Numbered from the stretch's first letter, positions 46,728 through 57,003 are shown. The stretch: DNA of 64,000 bases from Sporopachydermia quercuum (GCA_001599295.1 BCGN01000001.1:310001-374000), one strand, 5' to 3'. The notes: generated by a model not told the origin, from the letters alone. Translations and numbers: made by a program.

Positions 46728-47572
46728 AATTGACAATTTTCTTAGATATTATAAGTAGGAAATTCTATGCGGCGTGCTTGCTTATTGCTATGTCATATGA
46801 CTGTGATCTCAATAATTTAAAAGAAACTATGAGAGCGTCTGTTTTGTTTGATTTATGTGGAAACAATTGCTCGCTGGGTTGTTTGATTTAACTCGCACAA
46901 GAATTGAAATGCTTTTTATCATTCTTAGGATATATTGAATCTTAATTGGTATCGGTTATCCTAAATCTTGTATGGTATTCGCTTTCTCAATCAATATTCT
47001 ATCGTCTGAACAGTTCCATTCATATTGTTTCACTTCATAAGTGTTTGATAGATGTTTCGCTCCATTAAATAAAGTTTTGGTTTCTCGCTTAACTCTAATA
47101 TGATTACCCATTAAGGTATCACGACTCAACTAATAGCATAGATAGGGTTTACGTACAAATCAAATGTACTGAATTTGCCTTTACTCGCTTTGAAAAAGAA
47201 GATTATTTGTACTAATCGAAATTCAACCTGGGGCTTATAAGAAGGAAAAAAGGATAACAGATTAGCAGGCGTGACTAAGGACGACAATAACTATATCATC
47301 ATCTTTCTTTTCTTGTTTCGCGATAAATATGTCGTACTAGACGCTGATAAATGGAAGTAAAATGCAATTGAAAGGAGGCATCTGCGGTCATCAATTAATG
47401 ANCAATAACAAATAAGTTAATGAGAATGCAAATAAAGTCATATACAAGATAGGAGTGTTAAATAGCAATTTCGACTTTTCAACATGATTCGGAATTCAGC
47501 ATAGCTGATGAAATCCAACTTGAAACGATTTACTGCTGATAAGCTTTGAACTCGATATTATGTATCAATTAA
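46728..47572. promoter_or_regulatory. PRM1 upstream region
   Basis: This 845-base spacer contains the PRE-like sites described separately. One 'n' is at 47402. No RNA gene was seen. Confidence 0.5.
47026..47059 (-). promoter_or_regulatory. Pair of pheromone-response elements upstream of PRM1
   Basis: On the PRM1 strand, a perfect Ste12-type TGAAACA lies at 47026-47032, and a one-mismatch copy, CGAAACA, at 47053-47059. The spacing is 27 bases start to start and the position is about 300 bases before the ATG. Paired PREs are usual for mating-induced genes. Confidence 0.5.
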
Positions 47573-47989
47573 TCAATGGACATGAGCAGTGCCCGTTCCC
47601 GCTTTCGGAGGATAGCTATCTTTACTGGTTCCTAAATGATCATCACAAGTACACCTATCAGAAACAAATGTTAGCCTACACTGGTTTACTGAGAGCTGAA
47701 TCTCCAAACAAACCTCTTAAAGCATTCATTCCATCAATTTGATTTCCTCAAACTCGTCACACGATTAACTTACCATTCAGATTTAGGAGTTATGTCCATA
47801 ACTCTGGCAATATGATTTCCACAACCAGTCCAACTTTTCTTATCTACGAAAATAAATGACGTTAGTATACAATATATCTAATTGAATAGCTGCCGATTCT
47901 TTTCTCTTGTAATCATAAGGGTTTCAAATAATGGCCAATTTGGGGTGTCAATACTTACTACAAATAGGACAAATAGATGTTTGACACAT
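47573..47989 (-). CDS. Three-exon gene for a 60-residue Cys-rich zinc-finger-like protein
   Basis: Found by reading splice signals; its exons are too short to stand out alone. Exon 1 is 47959-47989 (ATG at 47989), exon 2 is 47774-47843 and exon 3 is 47573-47654 with TGA. Intron 1 (115 nt) starts GTAAGT, has a perfect TACTAAC (47861-47867) and ends TAG. Intron 2 (119 nt) starts GTAAGT, has GGCTAAC and ends TAG. Coding length is 183 nt, 60 residues plus stop, with phases joining exactly. The protein starts MCQTSICPICNKKSWTGCG, so C2, C7, C10 and C18 are followed by H21 and later C35-x-C37 in EWCTC; it ends with a YPPKAGTGTA tail. The C-x2-C-x-K-x-S/T-W-x-GCG-x-H pattern is that of a small conserved family in fungi and bacteria with unknown function. 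Metal binding is inferred from Cys/His spacing. Confidence 0.88.
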
Positions 47990-48997
47990 TCTTAATATGA
48001 GCACGAGTTGATTTATAATGCTGAGGCAAGTATTCCCTTGATTTCGTTTTGATAAAGCAGTCTTTGATAAACCGCGTAAAAAATACAATTCACTCAACAA
48101 AGCTTTTCAGATTTTCTTTTACAGGTTTCCAAGTGGGAAAATGACTCGCTTTATATGGATTTATTTCACCCTAGATTTTCGCATCCTTTGAGTAATATCC
48201 CCTAAATGAAATTATAGTAACTGTTTAATATCTACCATTAGAGTCTCACTGGTATGATTTATTGTTCACCTATGAGCAAGCATCACTCTGCATTAAAATT
48301 AATGTTTATGGGCGTCTATTGATAGTTCATTTACTGGTTTGGTTTAAGAACAAGACCTAATGAGGCGTGATGCTTATGACTTTTCAAGGATACATGGAAG
48401 CCAGAAGGACGAAGTATTCGCTGTTCTGTTCGATAAGTATCTTCAGAGATAGACTTGCGGAAATAAATATCAATTGCTATGGAATAAAATTAGACAACAC
48501 ATGATAATTTTGTGATTAAAGATCCATGATTTCAAACTAGTTATTCGTCTGGGCCGTTATGTTTTGATCAAGGAATTAGTCTGGACATTGGTTCTTTCCN
48601 AGATTTAAACTAGAATAAAGTTTATGCACNCCAGATTGTTTTTCCAAGTCAAAAGTATAAATTTGGAAACAGGCAATAATCCATATCCGTTGTTGTTAAG
48701 TGAAAGGAGGTGGGAGTGAGTATTAAATTGATAAGATAAATGGATTGGTTATAGTGATAATTATAAGAATACTTTTTTGAAATAATGAGAGTAAATAATG
48801 AGGTTTTATTGCTTGGCCTTCTGACCAGAATGTATTTTATTTATTTTGTTCTTTAATTTTTCGCTGCATGAAAGAAACACTAACAAGATGCAAAATGTGA
48901 ACAACACCACTTTGAATTGCATGCTGAAATTTTGGAATGATAAGCAACGTGGATATTTCAGTTGATTAACAAGAATTTTCTAACCTATATTTTGTTT
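47990..48997. other. Intergenic region
   Basis: This 1,008-base spacer lies upstream of the three-exon gene and downstream of the 265-residue gene. Two 'n' bases at 48600 and 48630 are unusually close. No gene or structured element was recognised. Confidence 0.45.
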
Positions 48998-49795
48998 TTA
49001 GACTTGCGCTTTTTCGGAAGCCAAAACATTCACAGTAGTAATCTCTGGCTCCGATGCTTGTGTTGTACTAACGAATTCCGAAGGTTCTGTGACTTCAATT
49101 CCCTCTGCGGTTGAGACACTTCCTTGAACAAATGTAGGTCCTGTAGTATCGGTATCATCTCCAAAGCCCCATTGACTAATCATGGCAATAAAAGCAGTTG
49201 AGATTGCAACGTCAGGGTCAATTAGTGTCTCATCAACAAGAAGTTCAAAATCCAACCTAAATCTTCTCATCAATTTTGCTCTCGCTACACGAATCCTTGT
49301 TTCTTCGATACCACCACCGGGATTGATAACTTTTTCTAAATATTTAGAAGCTCTTGACCACTCATACCTTGCGCCATCATCCAGATAAAATGACATTGTT
49401 TGTCCTGTGATCCCCATACTAGGGATTAATCTCCGGTGCTCAATTTGCGGATGTTCGTGGAACTCAACATCTTTATTCCATAATCCAGTTCGGATGGAGA
49501 TTACTTCCCTTCTCTCTGGGACAGTCAAGACGCTCCAATTAGGATATAATCTTGTTTTTCTTTCAATAGAGTAGATCTTCGAAGAAGCTTCGAAGACATT
49601 GGCTACACGATTACTATCCCTAGAGTCTCTTCGGATATGGAATCTTCTGGTATTAGTTGACAATGGAAGAGTGTTTCCAATGTGATTATTCCAATGTGAT
49701 ACATATCTTCTTATTCCAGATATTTCTAAGGTGAATGCACCTATTGTCAACCCTGCACTGATGGCATCAACAACAGCAGCTTCTAAGATAGGCAT
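48998..49795 (-). CDS. Unknown protein, possible tubby-C-terminal-like (LURP/scramblase) fold
   Basis: 265 residues from the ATG at 49795 (MPILEAAVVDAISAGLTIGAF). The N-terminus is a small-residue hydrophobic helix that could touch membrane. Residues ~70-215 alternate short beta strands: KIYSIERKTRLYPNWSVL, then RREVISIRTGLW, then TMSFYLDDGARYEWSR and a closing hydrophobic helix (DPDVAISTAFIAMISQWG). Strands around a central C-terminal helix, with the Y-x-W-x-R pattern, resemble the tubby-like/LURP-one barrel. That is a fold-level inference only. The last 45 residues are Thr/Glu-rich and disordered. The gene is surely coding; its function is unknown. Confidence 0.8.
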   Translation of the reverse strand: MPILEAAVVDAISAGLTIGAFTLEISGIRRYVSHWNNHIGNTLPLSTNTRRFHIRRDSRDSNRVANVFEASSKIYSIERKTRLYPNWSVLTVPERREVISIRTGLWNKDVEFHEHPQIEHRRLIPSMGITGQTMSFYLDDGARYEWSRASKYLEKVINPGGGIEETRIRVARAKLMRRFRLDFELLVDETLIDPDVAISTAFIAMISQWGFGDDTDTTGPTFVQGSVSTAEGIEVTEPSEFVSTTQASEPEITTVNVLASEKAQV

Positions 49796-50550
49796 TTCTG
49801 TTAAAATTTAATTGATGTTGCAAATTATTCTCAATTGGTTACTACTATTCTTGATGAAACTTTGACAACGTATCCAGTTTCTATTTGAAATTCAAATTTC
49901 TTTTGATTTGTTTTGCTTCATCGGCGGCTGTTTTGGACTTCTCTTCAACAAATTTGTCTCACTATTTGTTTTTGAATGCAGAGAAAGAAGCAACGAGAAC
50001 AAGGATTTTAAAAGCATTTATAACAATCAATTTACTACACACAGACACAATATGATGTGTGTCACATGGGAATTTGGTATGTGATACACAGAATCGAGAA
50101 TGAAGTTTTGTGAGTTTGCTCAAATTGTATGATTCTCGTTCAAACTTTGCTACAATTGTAGAGAGTAGGCAGAAACTGCTTTGATTTACGCTTGATACAA
50201 ACCCATTTAAGTGTTTGTTACTCTGTATTACCACTCTAAATTTGGTTGATCGTCAGATGTTGAGCAACCAATATCTCACTCATCAACTTCGTTGTAATCT
50301 TGATGCTAAATAAGATAGAATTTCTAAATCCATTTGAGTTTGCAATTTGTAACTTTATTTCAAAACTCAAGGCTTATTTGACTATCAAGCTCTCGCAACC
50401 TCAAACGAAATAAATTGAATATAGAACTATATGAAAAACGTCAGAAAATGAGCTACAATATATATAAACAAATGGAAACAATAAGTTAAATTATTATAAT
50501 TGAATCTGAATAGTATAACTCCTTTCTCCTTAAAAAATCTAATTAGTTAA

Positions 50551-50601
50551 GCCTTCAAAACCGTTTCTCAGGCTTCAGCCCGTAACTGAGCGGTTTTCGG
50601 C
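50551..50601 (-). other. GC-rich stem-loop in the PDC1 3' flank
   Basis: Arms pair GCC/GGC (50551-50553 with 50599-50601), AAAACCG/CGGTTTT (50557-50563 with 50591-50597) and CTCAG/CTGAG (50567-50571 with 50586-50590), with small bulges and a 14-nt loop. It lies 70-120 nt after the PDC1 stop, on its transcript strand, in otherwise AT-rich DNA. Confidence 0.55.
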
Positions 50602-50608
50602 TGTTTTT

Positions 50609-50632
50609 ATTTCTGGTTTCAATTCCAGAAAT
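50609..50632 (-). other. Perfect 8-bp hairpin in the PDC1 3' flank
   Basis: ATTTCTGG (50609-50616) and CCAGAAAT (50625-50632) pair perfectly around an 8-nt loop, 39-62 nt after the PDC1 stop codon and directly before the larger stem-loop in transcript order. Confidence 0.55.
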
Positions 50633-50670
50633 TCAGCAAAACGATATAAAAAAGTTTCAACGTTAACTAT

Positions 50671-52380
50671 CTAATTAACGCTGTTTAATTTGTCAGACAT
50701 TTCAGCTTGTTTGATTAAATTGCTTGGGGCATCCATTTGAGGTAGCATGAGTTCCACCAATTGAATCTTGGTAGGATTGGAAAATTCACTATCGTGGAAT
50801 AACCTGTCTAGTTCACCAGTGGTACTAACTGTAACAGAAAAACCATCCTTTGAGCCAAAAGTCTTTAGAATGTCGGTATGTCTCCAGCTTTGAATATCAT
50901 TGTAAGAGGCCTTAGGACCATGAATCAGACGTTCAATAGTGTAACCGTCGTTGTTAAGAATGAAGAGGATAGGTTTCAAGCCCCATTTGATCATGGTGGA
51001 GATTTCTTGAACTGTCAATTGAAGAGAACCATCTCCAACAAATAAGATAACTCTCTTCTTCTTATCAATTTCTTCGGCAGCTAAAGTGGCACCAAGAGCT
51101 GAACCAACTGAATAACCAATAGAACCCCAAAGAACTTGAGAAATACCGGTGGTGTCAGGTGGGAATTGCGTCTGAACAATACCGAAAGATGAGGTACCTG
51201 TTTCGGTAATAACTACATCACCAGGACGTAACCAAGTTGATAATCTGGTCCATAACCAAGGTTGAGTTAATGGCTGTTCAGCGGCAGCAGGAGTGTTCAA
51301 GACAAACGGTCTTGGAACACGAACCGGCTTATAATCAGAAATGTATCCACCAATGGAAGCCAATAGTTTCTTGAGGACGAACTTCATCTTAACACCTTCG
51401 TAGGTGGCATTCTTAATCTTACAGTGGTCTGAGTGTAATTCAACAACGTTTTTGGTCTTATAGGAATAAGAGAAGGAACCAGTGTTGAAATCAGATAATA
51501 TACCACCGACACTCAAAACAAGATCAGCAGATTCAACGGCATCCTTTACTTCAGGATAAGACAAAGAGCCAACGTACACACCACCAAATCTCGGGTTGTG
51601 TTCATTGAAAGATCCCTTACCCATAGGAGTAGTGAAAACTGGGAACTGAGTGATTTCAACCAACTTGGCTGTCTCATCCTTAACATTATGTCTAGTAGCA
51701 CAGGCATCAACTAAGATAACAGGGTTCTTTGCCTTTGAAACCAATTCCAAAATATCTGTTACAACTTCTTCTTCAATATCTGGGTCATTAGGAGCCAAAC
51801 TAAGGTTTAATGGGGTTAATAACCTGGATTCTTGAACCGGTAGATCAACTAAATTTGCTGGTAAAGCGATATACACAGGTTTTTGATAGATATAAGCGTC
51901 AGCAATAACTCTATCGATATCTTCACAAGCATGAGAGATATCTCTAATAACGACAGTGGTCTGACTGATGTTCTTTGAGATTCTATGGAAAACGGTAAAA
52001 TCACCATTACCTAATGTATGATGTAACAACAATTGCTTGTTTTGTGAAGATACGGATGGGACACCAACAACGTGAACAAGACCAACATGTTCAGCGTAAG
52101 CACCAGCGATGGCTGCAACTGCAGACAGTTCACCAACACCAAAAGTAGTGATAATGCAACTCAATCTTTTAACTCTAGAATAACCATCAGCAGCATAACC
52201 TGCATTCAATTCATTGGCATTACCGATCCATCTTAAACCTGGGACGTTATCGATATAATCCAATAGGGCTAGATTGAAATCACCTGGTACACCAAAGATG
52301 GAATCAACCTCCAGTTGTTTCAATCTTGAGAACAAATAAGTACCTAGGGTAATTTGACCATCTGCTAATTGAGTAACCAT
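50671..52380 (-). CDS. PDC1: Pyruvate decarboxylase
   Basis: Thiamine-diphosphate enzyme that converts pyruvate to acetaldehyde and CO2 in the cytosol, the committed step of ethanol fermentation. 569 residues, ATG at 52380. The N-terminus is six residues longer than S. cerevisiae Pdc1. Catalytic residues are visible: E57 (NANELNAGYAADGY), the His pair in LLLHHTLGNGDF (H120/H121), and the ThDP motif GDGSLQLTVQEIS...LNN. C227 in VDACATRHN matches the S. cerevisiae pyruvate-sensing C221; the neighbouring C222 is Ala here. The C-terminal NDGYTIERLIHGPKASYN is typical. Tandem TATATAA-type sequences lie ~230 bases upstream. Strong codon bias suggests high expression. Confidence 0.98.
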   Translation of the reverse strand: MVTQLADGQITLGTYLFSRLKQLEVDSIFGVPGDFNLALLDYIDNVPGLRWIGNANELNAGYAADGYSRVKRLSCIITTFGVGELSAVAAIAGAYAEHVGLVHVVGVPSVSSQNKQLLLHHTLGNGDFTVFHRISKNISQTTVVIRDISHACEDIDRVIADAYIYQKPVYIALPANLVDLPVQESRLLTPLNLSLAPNDPDIEEEVVTDILELVSKAKNPVILVDACATRHNVKDETAKLVEITQFPVFTTPMGKGSFNEHNPRFGGVYVGSLSYPEVKDAVESADLVLSVGGILSDFNTGSFSYSYKTKNVVELHSDHCKIKNATYEGVKMKFVLKKLLASIGGYISDYKPVRVPRPFVLNTPAAAEQPLTQPWLWTRLSTWLRPGDVVITETGTSSFGIVQTQFPPDTTGISQVLWGSIGYSVGSALGATLAAEEIDKKKRVILFVGDGSLQLTVQEISTMIKWGLKPILFILNNDGYTIERLIHGPKASYNDIQSWRHTDILKTFGSKDGFSVTVSTTGELDRLFHDSEFSNPTKIQLVELMLPQMDAPSNLIKQAEMSDKLNSVN

Positions 52381-55300
52381 TGTTGTGGAGTTAACACTAC
52401 TTTATTAGTTTAATATTATTGAATTTTACTTTCAATACAAAGGTTTGTTTGCTATGAAACGTTTTTTGTCTTCAGTCGTTTAAATGCAGATGACAACCGA
52501 GATTCAATTGTTTTGCATCAAACGTCTAATCGAAGTCTTTCAAGACACTGTTTATATCGAGTATAGATAAAATTACTGATTGTTCTTCTGGTCTTAGATC
52601 AATTTATATAATTTATATAACATAAACAAATCAATCACTAGAAGAAAAATCCGATCAACAGGAAAAAGAAAGACAACAGTCTATATATGTGTCTGAATTT
52701 CACCTCCCAACACGAACAAGGACGAGCCAGTTTCCTCTGTAGAAATGAACGCCCCAGTACAAGGGGACTTATAGTATCTTTAAAGTTTTTGTAAAATAGA
52801 ATTATACGGTAGAATTAAAAATTAATCTTATCCGAAAGGGGATAGGTGATGGGATAATATGGTCCCTAATCAGGGTAGTAATGTAATGAGTAAATAGATT
52901 TTGGAGTACAGAAAGATGGAGAATCTTGAGAATCTGAGTATTGGAATAGCAATTCATTAGCTTCATAATAAGACTAAAAACTCCTATTTTAATTCCAAAT
53001 TTATTCATTTTCATTGAACACACAATTTTGTTTTGATTTGACAACATGTTCAGAAAAAAACTAAAGTTAGACTTTGGAGTTTTCCCGAAAGCTAAATGAA
53101 CTTTATTCAGCTTATTGTTCCGTACAAGTGTATGATGATAACACCTGATCCTGCAATGCTCTCTTTCTACCACCGTTTATCGAATCAAGCAAAAGACAAG
53201 AGTTCATGGGTACTAGTATTTGTGATTCACCTTTGCATTAATTGTAGTGATGAATTTATTGGCGTGAAAGGGAAAGAAAAAAAACAACAAAAAAAGTAGA
53301 ATCTAATGTGCTTTTGTAATAAAATAAATAATACAAGGACCTAATGCACTTACTTACTGATGCACAGAAACTTTTTCTCAATTGCTACCTTGTATACTTT
53401 CTTTTTGCGGATGAATAGTTAGGACTCATTCGTGAGGATGGAATGACTATCAGATATTTGACGTATTTAGATCATAATCATAAAAAGAAAAATGATAAAA
53501 GAGCAAGGAATTTAAAAGTACTATCTTTCCCTAAACTATTGTATATTTCAATATCACTGAATTGAGTTGGCTTCTACTGAACAATCAATATATTTTTCAT
53601 CCACTAACTCTACACTACAGTATGGTATCAATCTTTATTGGAAGCAACGAGCAGCACCATGGCTTTTTTATTTCAATTGACATTGATTGTCTTGTATTTG
53701 ATACGGTTGAATAATTTCACGCATTCAGTCCTTGCATTACAGTTATTTTAGTTGCAATGAGATGCAGCCTCCTTAGAATTCACTGTAAAATTAAATCATA
53801 ACTGTCTGTATAATATGTATACGTAAGGTTCTAATTTTCAGCTTTCCCCGGCAGCTAAGAATTAATAGTGCTTTGTGTATCAGACAAATCCAGTTATTCA
53901 ATTTTCTCATCTCGAAGAGTGGAAACGTCATCAAAGTAGTTAACGAAGGAAGGAACATAAGGATACATGGGAAGTCTATGCTACCTCTTACATCTTCCAA
54001 GTATATTACAATCCTCAACTGTTTATGCTCCCAGTGTACATCAGTAGCAGACATCAAAAAGAATCCTAGAAATACAACTAAAAAATGATACGTAAGAACA
54101 GGGATCTTTAATAATAATTGTTCAAGTCTCAGGGGCAGGTGATTTTCTACATCTTAACTAATCTCATGTTGAAGGTTGACGGTTGACATTGAGACACTGA
54201 TGTATATAGCAAAGCGTTTTCTGTATTTTTCACTTTCGAGGATTGATGCCTTCCTAATTGCTAAGCTATGCAGATAAAAGGGATAGAATCACTCTTTGGA
54301 TTACATGTATGGTGACTTTCCATGCAGAAACATACAGAAACATACATATAGAACATACTAAGTATCGGAAAAACCAAAGTCGAGGTGAAACACCGTTATT
54401 TCACGGTCATCTTGTATTTTTCCGGCAATCTACTGAAAATAAGTAATGTTATCTTCGAAAACTGCCTTTGCTTAGGGTTTAAAATGAAGAATGAATTTAA
54501 CACCGTGATTAGTAATGGCGATGACCTAAAACAATGTTAACTTGAGCAACTCCCAATTCACTTATCTAACCTCCAGCGGCACACCGTCAGTCAAAATGAT
54601 CCTGAAATTTTCACATCTAATCACAGATGCTTCTTTTAGCATATTCAATATATACTGAAATCAAGTAAGATCTCCTCAACTCTTCAATTCCTTCATCACA
54701 TACCTTCAACCACAAGTGTCCAATATCCCTTATGCAGAACATTAAATAATTATCTCCAAAAATTTTCTCTGCCGTCCTATCGTTACCTCCCAACAGCCNT
54801 CCACGTGACTGAAGTCAATGATTCTGAAGCATAATGCCGGTTTTGAGCTATTCACCAGATGAAAGAACATTTGTGCTTTTTCGGTAAGTCTACGATTAAG
54901 ACTAAATGTAGATTGGGATTACCTACCTATCTTCTAGTATGAATCAGGTGCAGAGCACAGCGTTGGAATGGACAGTGGGTGAGACTCGAAGCAAAGCAAC
55001 TAATTCAGTAAATACCAAGTATCTATAACCGTGTTTCCAGGCAAACCGAGTCAATACTGGAGGCAATGAGCCAATGTATCTATATTAAATGGTAAATCAG
55101 AAGGTAATAGTAGCTTGAAATTATGGATACTAAAGTCTAAGAATACAGTGCAATATCAATGCATAAAGTATGATCCGCCCAGATCACGTGAAATTAACTA
55201 CAGTTTCGAATATTGAGAAGCCAGAAACACTTCAGGGAGCCCGTAGAATTGGTTCCAACTCTCCTTGATTACTATTGCTAGAGCTGTCTATGTTTTACTC

Positions 55301-55784
55301 ATATTGAGCTAAACCTTAACGAATCACACAGCATATATGCCCACAGTATACTGCTTTTAAAAGTAATGACGAAAGAAAGAAAAGGGAATTATAAGATCAA
55401 TTCCTTGAATGTATCAATTAATAAATTAAATTGTGATTTAATTAGAATCCCTCTTTAATTTATCAGAGGAACTAACTTGTGAATGTAGATTCTCTGTTCA
55501 TTTTAAATCAATCTATCAATACCTCATTCATATTATCTTCGACATTGGTAGATATAACTTAACATTGAAACTAGTAATTAGTAATCAACCACGTTATTTG
55601 ACTTTTTGTCTTGAATATCAAACACCTAGAGATTTACTTATACTTACAAATACTTCTATAAATCCCTACGTTATTGATTATTTACTTCTCTCTATCTATA
55701 CTTACTACTTATTTATTTAGATATACATATTTCAGTATTTGCAGGAACCTAACTTTCTTACCCGTAGTTTCATCGCACACTACC
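52381..55784. other. 3.4-kb gene-poor region
   Basis: It contains the PDC1 promoter (52381 to about 52750) and two E-boxes, TCACGTG-type at 54802-54808 and 55184-55190. A tandem AGAAACATAC repeat lies near 54325-54345. On the plus strand a stop-free frame of ~80 codons (53842-54088) has no initial ATG. A small ATG frame at 54834 runs into GTAAGT. None of these is supported as a gene. No tRNA was found. One 'n' is at 54799. Confidence 0.4.
52601..52620 (-). promoter_or_regulatory. Tandem TATA elements of PDC1
   Basis: On the PDC1 strand the sequence reads as two adjacent TATATAAAT-type boxes, about 220-240 bases upstream of the start, as expected for a strongly expressed TATA-containing glycolytic promoter. 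Confidence 0.5.
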
Positions 55785-56588
55785 ATGTCTCAAACCATAG
55801 GTTTTATTGGAGTCGGCCAAATTGGCGGCAATGCAGCTCAATTGGCTGTCAATGCTGGCTACAAGGTGGTGCTTAGCAATAGCAGAGGCCCTGATTCTCT
55901 AACTGATCTTGTTCAGAGTTTAGGCGGAGCACCAACAGCATCAGCAGATACCGCAGATAATATTACTAAAAACCGTGATNTTAAAACTGTAGTGCTTTCG
56001 GTACCTTTAAAAATTATTCCATCTTTACTTCGCTCATTAGGAGGGTTAAGAGACAAACTAATTCTCGATACAAACAACTACTATCCAGATAGGGATGGTC
56101 ATATTGAGGTATTGGATACCCGTCAAATGACCACTGCGGAATATATTGCTCAATACGTTGACAATTCTTCCAAGATCGTGAGAGTTTTCAATAATATCCT
56201 TGCTTCACATTTAAAAGTTCTGGCCACCAGTGACCCAGAATACCAAACCATACTTCCAATTGCTGGAGATGATATTCAGGCAAAACACTTAGCCAGTGAG
56301 TTCATCCATACCCTCGGATTCAAGACCATCGATGCAGGAACTTTGAGTGACACCTGGAAACTCGAGCCCCACACTCCTATCTATTGCGTTCCTTATATAC
56401 CAAAAATCCCTTCAAACCTCGACGAGAAACAAGAATTGGAGTACTTTGAAAATCACGCTGCTACTCCTCTTACTGTACTGCAAGCTCAAGACCTTATCAA
56501 TGCAGCTACTAAGGATACTCCTGTAGGTGGTACTGTCGGCGCATTTGCGATTAACCTCCGCAAGGCAAGCCAACAGGGACAGCGTTAG
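55785..56588 (+). CDS. Bacterial-type NADP oxidoreductase (F420-dependent-reductase family)
   Basis: Rossmann-fold reductase of the NADP/coenzyme-F420 oxidoreductase family. The start chosen is the ATG at 55785, giving 267 residues (MSQTIGFIGVGQIGG); the 37 codons upstream look like leader. The dinucleotide motif GFIGVGQIGG is followed by VVLSNSRGPDSL, whose Ser/Arg after strand 2 favour NADP(H). Further motifs are LDTNNYYPDRDGHI, FNNILASHL, LPIAGDD, and DAGTLSDTWKLEPHTPIY. All closely follow bacterial members. Budding yeasts lack F420, so the enzyme is expected to use NADPH directly; its substrate is unknown. An 'n' at 55980 affects one residue. Horizontal acquisition is possible but needs a tree. 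Confidence 0.9.
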   Translation: MSQTIGFIGVGQIGGNAAQLAVNAGYKVVLSNSRGPDSLTDLVQSLGGAPTASADTADNITKNRDXKTVVLSVPLKIIPSLLRSLGGLRDKLILDTNNYYPDRDGHIEVLDTRQMTTAEYIAQYVDNSSKIVRVFNNILASHLKVLATSDPEYQTILPIAGDDIQAKHLASEFIHTLGFKTIDAGTLSDTWKLEPHTPIYCVPYIPKIPSNLDEKQELEYFENHAATPLTVLQAQDLINAATKDTPVGGTVGAFAINLRKASQQGQR

Positions 56589-56932
56589 TTTAGATAATGT
56601 CAAAGCCAACAATATCCAATATCAAACTCAGCAGGCTCTTGATAAAACCAAACTGATTCTCAGTGATTACTCCATACAGAGCACAAGTCATCTCTATCTT
56701 TCTACCCTTCTGTTCTCTCAACACATAAATATATAAATTCATAAATATAATCTAACAAGCATATTTTCTTTAAGCTGATTTCAGAACATCAGTTCTTTCA
56801 AATCCAAATCAAGCACCCCACCATCTACTTAAGTCTCCTGTTTTATTCACACTGGCTTCTCTTCTGTAAAGGTAATTAGTTTATTGTTGTACTGCGTCAT
56901 TTGGCATAACATCCTAACTTTAACCCTCACAA

Positions 56933-57003
56933 GCATAGCACAGTACAGCACAGCACAGCGGCAAAGAAAACCTAGCACAACCTAGCACACAGCAGAGCAC
57001 GCA
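56933..57003. repeat. Degenerate AGCAC-rich repeat cluster
   Basis: About eight AGCAC or CAGCACAG units within 70 bases, locally GC-richer than the surroundings. Confidence 0.6.

Larger units (their letters stand above)
49796..50670. other. Intergenic region between the 265-residue gene and PDC1
   Basis: This 875-base spacer holds the promoter of the 265-residue gene on one side and the pyruvate decarboxylase 3' flank with two stem-loops on the other (see 50551-50632). No tRNA was found. Confidence 0.5.

Noticed and set aside
47560-47742. 60-codon plus-strand frame
   Set aside because: It is the shadow of exon 3 of the spliced minus-strand gene.
53842-54088. ~80-codon plus-strand frame with an overlapping minus-strand frame starting at an ATG (54054)
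   Set aside because: Both strands are open over the same interval and neither shows a conserved pattern; the plus frame lacks an ATG.
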